A stretch of 64,000 bases of DNA from Streptomyces abikoensis (GTDB lineage: Bacteria > Actinomycetota > Actinomycetes > Streptomycetales > Streptomycetaceae): assembly GCF_014648775.1 (NCBI RefSeq), contig NZ_BMRT01000006.1, positions 62,001-126,000 on the forward strand, in the 5' to 3' direction. Positions 59,012-64,000 of this stretch are shown here, one piece after another. How positions within the stretch are numbered: position 1 is the stretch's first letter; each line of letters opens with the position of its first letter. A model generated the notes under the pieces. That model did not search any database. It saw only the letters and a list, made by a program, of their open reading frames with translations, and was not told the origin of the DNA. A program made the translations under genes and the position numbers.

Positions 59012-59758
59012 TCACGCCAGGAAGCCGCGCAGCAGCGCCGCCGTGCCGTGGCAGTGCTCCCGCATGACCTCGCGGGCCCCCTCCGCGTCCCCGTCCAGCA
59101 CCGCCTCCACCAGCGCGGTGTGCTGTCGCTGCGAGTGCTCCAGGTTGCGCACCAGCAGCGGGATGCAGTCCAGCAGGTCGTTGACCGTGGCGCGGACGGC
59201 GGCGTACTGGGCGGCGAGCGTGGGGGACCCGGACAGTTCGGCCAGCGTCAGGTGGAACAGGGTGTCCTGGCGGCGGTAGTCGGCCAGCGGCGCGTCGTGC
59301 GTCGCGGCCAGTGCCGCGCGCAGCCGGACGGCCGCCTCGTCGGCCGTCCCGTGCGCGGCGCACAGCCCCGCCGCCCCCGCCTCCAGCACCTCCCGGAAGC
59401 GCAGGACGTCCTCCAGGTCCACGTCCGCGACGCGGCGGCGCAGCTCGTCCTCACCGGCCGTCGCCGGGCGGGGCAGCACGAACGTGCCGCCGTAGCGGCC
59501 GCGCCGGCTCTCCACCAGGCCCTGGTCCGTCAGGACCTTCAGCACCTCGCGCAGCGTCACGCGGCTGACCCGCAGCCGTTCGGCCAACTCGCGTTCCGCC
59601 GGAAGCCGTTCGCCCTCGGCCACCAGGCCCAGCCGGATGACCTGGAGTATCTGCTCCAGCGCCTCCTCGAAACCGCTGCCCGCCCGCACCGGGCGCAGCA
59701 CCGGCGACAGCCGGTCCGTCAGGCCGCTGTCCGCGGTTCCGTTCACGGTTCCGCTCAT
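59012..59758 (-). CDS. GntR family regulator, FadR subfamily (FCD)
   Basis: The 248-residue protein has an N-terminal winged helix (EGERLPAERELAERLRVSRV, TLREVLKVLTDQGLVESRRG) and the all-helical FCD effector domain (DLEDVLRFREVLEAGAAGLC, YRRQDTLFHLTLAELSGSPT, HTALVEAVLDGDAEGAREVM). It sits between the permease/hydrolase genes and the divergent glnA4-type gene, so it probably controls both directions. FCD domains bind carboxylates or amino acids with a metal; a gamma-glutamyl or ethanolamine-derived acid would fit. The ATG at 59758 follows AAGGGG. Confidence 0.92.
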   Translation of the reverse strand: MSGTVNGTADSGLTDRLSPVLRPVRAGSGFEEALEQILQVIRLGLVAEGERLPAERELAERLRVSRVTLREVLKVLTDQGLVESRRGRYGGTFVLPRPATAGEDELRRRVADVDLEDVLRFREVLEAGAAGLCAAHGTADEAAVRLRAALAATHDAPLADYRRQDTLFHLTLAELSGSPTLAAQYAAVRATVNDLLDCIPLLVRNLEHSQRQHTALVEAVLDGDAEGAREVMREHCHGTAALLRGFLA

Positions 59759-59777
59759 GGTCCCCCTTCCCAATCAA

Positions 59778-59787
59778 TGGTCTACGG
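59778..59787. promoter_or_regulatory. Candidate GntR operator half between regulator and glnA4
   Basis: TGGTCTACGG matches 8 of 10 positions of a TGGTCTACCA-like FadR-family operator. It lies 20 bases upstream of the regulator start and 43 bases before the synthetase start. The match is partial, so this is only a pointer. Confidence 0.25.
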
Positions 59788-59829
59788 CCCTACCTTAAGA
59801 CGCCCGGACGCACCGACAGGAGGCACACC

Positions 59830-61206
59830 GTGGCTGACCGCACGCCCCCGCTCACGGTCGACGAGCTGCGCCGGCTCGTGGATTCCGGGGAGGTCGACAC
59901 CGTCGTCCTCGCCTTCACGGACATGCAGGGACGGCTCCAGGGAAAGCGGTTCGCCGCCCGGTTCTTCCTCGACGAGGTCCTCGAACACGGCACGGAGGGC
60001 TGCAACTACCTCCTCGCCGTGGACGTCGACCTCAACACCGTCGGCGGCTACGCCATGTCGTCCTGGGAGCGCGGCTACGGCGACTTCGCGATGCGCCCGG
60101 ACCTCACCACCCTGCGCCGCACGCCCTGGAACCCGGGCACCGCCCTCGTCACCGCCGACCTCGCCTGGCACGACGGCTCACCCGTCCTCGCCTCCCCGCG
60201 CCAGATACTGCGCCGCCAGCTGGACCGGCTGGCCGAGCACGGCTGGAGCGCGCACGTGGGCACGGAGCTGGAGTTCATCGTCTTCAAGGACAGCTACGAG
60301 GGCGCCTGGAACCGCGGCTACCGCGACATGACCCCCGCCAACCAGTACAACGGCGACTACTCCGTCCTCGGCACCGGCCGCGTCGAGCCCCTGCTGCGCC
60401 GGATCCGCAACGAGATGGGCGCGGCCGGCATGACCGTCGAGTCCGCCAAGGGGGAGTGCAACCTCGGCCAGCACGAGATCGCCTTCCGCTATGACGAGGC
60501 CCTCACCACCTGCGACCAGCACGCCGTCTACAAGACCGGCGCCAAGGAGATCGCCGCCCAGGAGGGCATGGCGCTCACCTTCATGGCCAAGTACGACGAG
60601 CGCGAGGGCAACTCCTGCCACATCCACCTCTCGCTGCGCGACGAGGCCGGGCGCCCCGTCTTCGCGGCAGCCCAGGGCGACGACGGCCCGTACGGCATGT
60701 CGCGCGTCATGCGGCACTTCCTCGCCGGACAGCTCGCCGCCCTGCGGGAGTTCACCCTCCTCTACGCGCCGAACATCAACTCCTACAAGCGCTTCCGGCC
60801 CGGCTCCTTCGCCCCCACCGCCGTCGCCTGGGGCCCCGACAACCGCACCTGCGCCCTGCGCGTCGTCGGCCACGGCCACTCGCTGCGCTTCGAGAACCGG
60901 CTGCCCGGCGGCGACGTCAACCCCTATCTTGCGGTCGCCGGGATGGTCGCCGCCGGGCTCCACGGCGTCGAGGAGGAGCTGGAGCCGCCGGAGGTCTGCA
61001 CCGGCAACGCCTACCGGGGCGACGCCGCGCACGTGCCCGCGACCCTGCGGGAGGCCGCCGCCCTGTGGGAGGCGAGCCCCCTGGCCCGGGCCGCGTTCGG
61101 CGACGAGGTCGTGGCGCACTACCTGAACATGGCGCGTGTCGAACAGGACGCCTACGACACCGCCGTCACGGACTGGGAGCGGTACCGCTCCTTCGAGCGG
61201 ATGTGA
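59830..61206 (+). CDS. glnA4: Glutamine synthetase-like gamma-glutamylethanolamide synthetase
   Basis: The 458-residue ligase-type glutamine synthetase homologue shows TELEFIVFKDSYEGA (metal ligands), the HIHLSLRD motif (LSL-context His), the glutamate-binding FENRLPGGDVNPYLAVAGMV, and NRTCALRVVGHGHSLR. It lacks the features of housekeeping GlnA in the ammonia pocket, as seen in the amine-using paralogues. In S. coelicolor, GlnA4 was characterised as gamma-glutamylethanolamide synthetase; here the neighbours (ethanolamine-type permease, gamma-glutamyl hydrolase, two dehydrogenases) point the same way. The GTG at 59830 follows AGGAGG. Specificity for ethanolamine instead of polyamines is an inference. 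Confidence 0.85.
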   Translation: MADRTPPLTVDELRRLVDSGEVDTVVLAFTDMQGRLQGKRFAARFFLDEVLEHGTEGCNYLLAVDVDLNTVGGYAMSSWERGYGDFAMRPDLTTLRRTPWNPGTALVTADLAWHDGSPVLASPRQILRRQLDRLAEHGWSAHVGTELEFIVFKDSYEGAWNRGYRDMTPANQYNGDYSVLGTGRVEPLLRRIRNEMGAAGMTVESAKGECNLGQHEIAFRYDEALTTCDQHAVYKTGAKEIAAQEGMALTFMAKYDEREGNSCHIHLSLRDEAGRPVFAAAQGDDGPYGMSRVMRHFLAGQLAALREFTLLYAPNINSYKRFRPGSFAPTAVAWGPDNRTCALRVVGHGHSLRFENRLPGGDVNPYLAVAGMVAAGLHGVEEELEPPEVCTGNAYRGDAAHVPATLREAAALWEASPLARAAFGDEVVAHYLNMARVEQDAYDTAVTDWERYRSFERM

Positions 61207-61332
61207 CCCACCGCGTTGTGGGCAGGCGTTCCGCATTGGCGGAACGGGTGGGCACAACGCGACCACCGGCGTGCAGCCGCGTACGAATCGGAACCCCGGC
61301 CGCGAGCGGCGGGGCGAACCGCAGGAGAGGAC

Positions 61333-62721
61333 TTGCACGAGCTCCACGTACTCAATCCGGCGACCGAGGAACGCGTCGCCACCGTCCCTGCCGCGACACG
61401 GCAGGATGTGCATACGGCCGTGACCCGCGCCGCCGACGCCCAGCGCCGCTGGGCCGGCCTCGCCCCCGGCGACCGGGCCCGGCAACTGCGCCGCTTCGCC
61501 GACGCGGTCGACGGGCAGTTGGAGGAGCTCGCGCTGCTGGAGGTCCGCGAGGCGGGCCACCCCATCGCGAGCGCCCGCTGGGAGGCCGGAAACGTCCGCG
61601 ACCTGCTGGAGTACGCCGCCGGGGGAGTGGAGCGGCTCAACGGCGCCCAGATCCCCGTGCCCGGCGGGCTCGACGTCACCTTCCACGAACCGCTCGGCGT
61701 CGTCGCCGTCATCGCCCCGTGGAACTTCCCGATGCCCATCGCCGCCTGGGGCCTGGCCCCCGCGCTGGCCGCCGGGAACGCCGTCGTCCTCAAGCCCGCC
61801 GAGACCACGCCGCTCACCGCGCTCCGCCTCGCCGCCCTCGCCCTGGAAGCGGGGCTTCCGGAAGGGCTGTTCCAGGTGCTCCCGGGCGCGGGCCCGGTGG
61901 CCGGGGACGCGCTCGTCCGGCACCCAGGCGTCGCCAAGGTCGTCTTCACCGGTTCCACCACCGTCGGCCGGAGCGTCATGGCCACCTGCGCGGAGCAGGT
62001 GAAGCGGGTGACGCTCGAACTCGGCGGCAAGAGCCCCAACATCGTCTTCGCCGACGCCGACATCGAGCGCGCCGCGGCCGCCGCCCCGGACTCCTTCCTC
62101 GACAACACCGGCCAGGACTGCTGCGCCCGCAGCCGCATCCTCGTCCAGCGGTCCGTCCACGACCGCTTCCTGGAGCTGCTGGAACCGGCCGTGAAGTCCT
62201 TCACCGTCGGCGACCCCACCGACCCGGCGACGCGGATGGGCCCGCTGATCTCCGCCGCGCACCGCGAGCGCGTACGGTCCTACGTCCCCGAGAGCGCCCC
62301 GGCCCTCATCCGCGGTGAGGTGCCCTCCGGCAAGGGCTACTGGTACCCCGCGACCGTGCTGGCGGCGGCCCCGGACGACCGGGTGGCCGTCGAGGAGGTC
62401 TTCGGGCCCGTCGCCGTCGTCATCCCCTTCGAGGACGAGGCCGAGGCGGTGCGGCTCGCCAACGCCACCGACTACGGGCTGTCCGGCTCGGTGTGGACCC
62501 GGGACGTCTCCCGCGCCCTGCGGGTCTCCCGGGCCGTCGCCGCCGGCAACCTCTCCGTCAACTCCCACAGCAGCGTCCGCTACTGGACGCCCTTCGGCGG
62601 CTTCAAGCGGTCCGGCCTCGGCCGGGAGCTGGGGCCGGGCGCGCTCGCCGCCTTCACCGAGACCAAGAACGTGTTCGTCGCCATCGACCCTCTCGTCGAC
62701 CCTCTGGAGGAGAGCCAGTGA
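61333..62721 (+). CDS. Aldehyde dehydrogenase
   Basis: The 462-residue NAD(P)-dependent enzyme has the catalytic Cys263 in NTGQDCCARSR, the general base Glu229 in TLELGGKSPNIVF, and cofactor motif APWNFPMPIAAWGLAPAL with VFTGSTTVGRSV. The TTG at 61333 is chosen because CAGGAGAGG precedes it and the family alignment begins there; 126 bases separate it from the synthetase. Its stop overlaps the SDR start (GTGA). In the proposed pathway it oxidises gamma-glutamylacetaldehyde to gamma-glutamylglycine. Relatives also oxidise gamma-glutamylaminobutyraldehyde, so substrate is open. Confidence 0.9.
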   Translation: MHELHVLNPATEERVATVPAATRQDVHTAVTRAADAQRRWAGLAPGDRARQLRRFADAVDGQLEELALLEVREAGHPIASARWEAGNVRDLLEYAAGGVERLNGAQIPVPGGLDVTFHEPLGVVAVIAPWNFPMPIAAWGLAPALAAGNAVVLKPAETTPLTALRLAALALEAGLPEGLFQVLPGAGPVAGDALVRHPGVAKVVFTGSTTVGRSVMATCAEQVKRVTLELGGKSPNIVFADADIERAAAAAPDSFLDNTGQDCCARSRILVQRSVHDRFLELLEPAVKSFTVGDPTDPATRMGPLISAAHRERVRSYVPESAPALIRGEVPSGKGYWYPATVLAAAPDDRVAVEEVFGPVAVVIPFEDEAEAVRLANATDYGLSGSVWTRDVSRALRVSRAVAAGNLSVNSHSSVRYWTPFGGFKRSGLGRELGPGALAAFTETKNVFVAIDPLVDPLEESQ

Positions 62722-63503
62722 CCGACCCGCAAGTTGTCTGCCGCCGCCTCGTCGGGCGCACCGCCGTCGTCACCGGAGCCGGCAGCGGCATCGGCCTGGC
62801 CAGCGCCCGGCGGCTCGCCTCCGAAGGCGCCCACGTCGTCTGCGCCGACATCGACGAGAACGCCGGCAAGGCCGCGGCCGATGCGGTCGGCGGGCTCTTC
62901 GTCCGTACTGATGTGACTGATTCCGTCCAGGTCGAGGCGCTGTTCCAGGCGGCGTACGAGACCTACGGGTCCGTCGACATCGCCTTCAACAACGCCGGGA
63001 TCTCCCCGCCCGAGGACGACTCCATCCTCACCACCGGCCTGGAGGCCTGGAAGCGCGTCCAGGAGGTCAACCTCACCTCCGTCTACCTCTGCTGCAAGGC
63101 CGCGCTGCCGTACATGCGGCGGCAAGGGCGGGGGTCCGTCATCAACACCGCCTCCTTCGTCGCCGTGATGGGCGCCGCCACCTCGCAGATCAGCTACACC
63201 GCCTCCAAGGGCGGCGTGCTGGCGATGTCCCGCGAGCTCGGGGTGCAGTTCGCCCGCGAGGGCATCCGGGTCAACGCGCTGTGCCCGGGGCCGGTGAACA
63301 CCCCGCTGCTCAAGGAGCTGTTCGCCAAGGACCCGGAGCGCGCGGCCCGCCGGCTGGTGCACGTGCCGGTGGGGCGGTTCGCCGAACCGGAGGAGATCGC
63401 GGCCGCCGTCGCCTTCCTGGCCAGCGACGACTCGTCCTTCGTGAACGCCGCCGAGTTCCTCGTGGACGGAGGCATCGCGGGGGCCTATGTGACACCGCTG
63501 TAG
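62718..63503 (+). CDS. Short-chain dehydrogenase/reductase
   Basis: The 261-residue Rossmann-fold enzyme has TGAGSGIG for NAD(P) binding, NNAG, the catalytic Ser/Tyr/Lys in NTASFVAVMG and SYTASKGG, and an NAD-preferring Asp after strand 2 (VVCADIDEN). It overlaps the aldehyde dehydrogenase gene by 4 bases (GTGA), so it is cotranscribed. In an ethanolamide pathway it would oxidise the terminal alcohol of gamma-glutamylethanolamide to the aldehyde used by its neighbour. The last residues lie in a 17-bp tandem repeat that continues downstream. Confidence 0.9.
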   Translation: MTDPQVVCRRLVGRTAVVTGAGSGIGLASARRLASEGAHVVCADIDENAGKAAADAVGGLFVRTDVTDSVQVEALFQAAYETYGSVDIAFNNAGISPPEDDSILTTGLEAWKRVQEVNLTSVYLCCKAALPYMRRQGRGSVINTASFVAVMGAATSQISYTASKGGVLAMSRELGVQFAREGIRVNALCPGPVNTPLLKELFAKDPERAARRLVHVPVGRFAEPEEIAAAVAFLASDDSSFVNAAEFLVDGGIAGAYVTPL

Positions 63504-63537
63504 GTGTGACCCCGCTGTAAGTGTGACCCCGCTGTAG
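63487..63537 (+). repeat. 17-bp tandem repeat spanning the SDR stop codon
   Basis: Three consecutive copies of 17 bases are seen: the first (63487-63503) contains the last codons and TAG of the SDR gene. The second (63504-63520) and third (63521-63537) read GTGTGACCCCGCTGTA plus A or G. Confidence 0.85.
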
Positions 63538-63630
63538 GGTCCATGATCAAAAGCCGGGGCCGGTCGGCGGTGTCTTCGTCGGCCGGTCCTGGTTTCTGTC
63601 CCCGTCCGTCACACGCACCAAAGAGAGCAC

Positions 63631-64000
<370 letters not shown>

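Overview
The window is one contiguous piece of a high-GC actinobacterial chromosome, almost certainly Streptomyces. The evidence is: strong G/C third-position bias with frequent GTG starts, a complete Pup-proteasome locus (arc, dop, pup, prcB, prcA, pafA, pafBC), a gylR-glpFKD glycerol operon, twin-arginine genes next to pafC, and many GntR/LacI/LysR/IclR regulators. The gene order resembles the chromosomal core around the proteasome genes of S. coelicolor (from memory, not searched). No rRNA, tRNA, CRISPR array or biosynthetic cluster was seen.

Layout. 1-950: 3' end of a GH31 alpha-glycosidase. 1073-3899: a self-contained tetR / membrane protein / RIFMO-like flavin monooxygenase operon with two perfect operators on an apparently leaderless promoter. 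About 3919-5697: an IS200/IS605-type element with a frameshifted tnpA and an apparently intact tnpB; it lies in the 3' end of a secreted lipase gene and supplies that gene's present stop codon. 6899-10405: metH. 10708-15804: glycerol regulator, channel, kinase and dehydrogenase, closed by a strong terminator. 15938-19070: a membrane-anchored GH18-like protein, a PAC2 protein and a HAD phosphatase. 19459-22793: two tandem family-5 solute-binding lipoproteins, the second with a frameshift in its signal peptide. 22882-24507: an orphan LuxR-type response regulator and a RecB-like nuclease.

24633-41520 is the conserved proteolysis block: M50 protease, trmI, a small secreted protein, ferredoxin, arc, dop, pup, prcB, prcA, then an inserted LacI/MFS pair, pafA, two FKBP isomerases and the WYL regulators pafB and pafC. 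Pup (ending GGQ) is deamidated by Dop, ligated to substrates by PafA, and recognised by the ARC ATPase, which feeds the PrcAB core. 41535-46538: two very small proteins, tatA, tatC and a Ski2-like helicase. 46600-54428: DD-peptidase-like serine hydrolase, a secreted C-terminally anchored protein, an iron-box-controlled siderophore-interacting protein, a 5'-3' exonuclease, a glycine betaine type ABC transporter with a fused permease/binding protein, and a cytoplasmic-looking BtuF-like protein. 54355-56476: a TDT transporter with a divergent LysR regulator.

56729-63503 looks like a complete ethanolamine assimilation locus: gamma-glutamyl hydrolase, ethanolamine-type permease, FadR-type regulator, a GlnA4-type gamma-glutamylethanolamide synthetase, aldehyde dehydrogenase and short-chain dehydrogenase. 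Together these could import ethanolamine, protect it as a gamma-glutamyl amide, oxidise it twice and release glutamate plus glycine. The window ends inside a secreted HAD phosphatase gene. The most notable signals are this locus, the tnpB element and its effect on the lipase, the TetR operator pair, and several short tandem duplications that span stop codons or lie in leaders.
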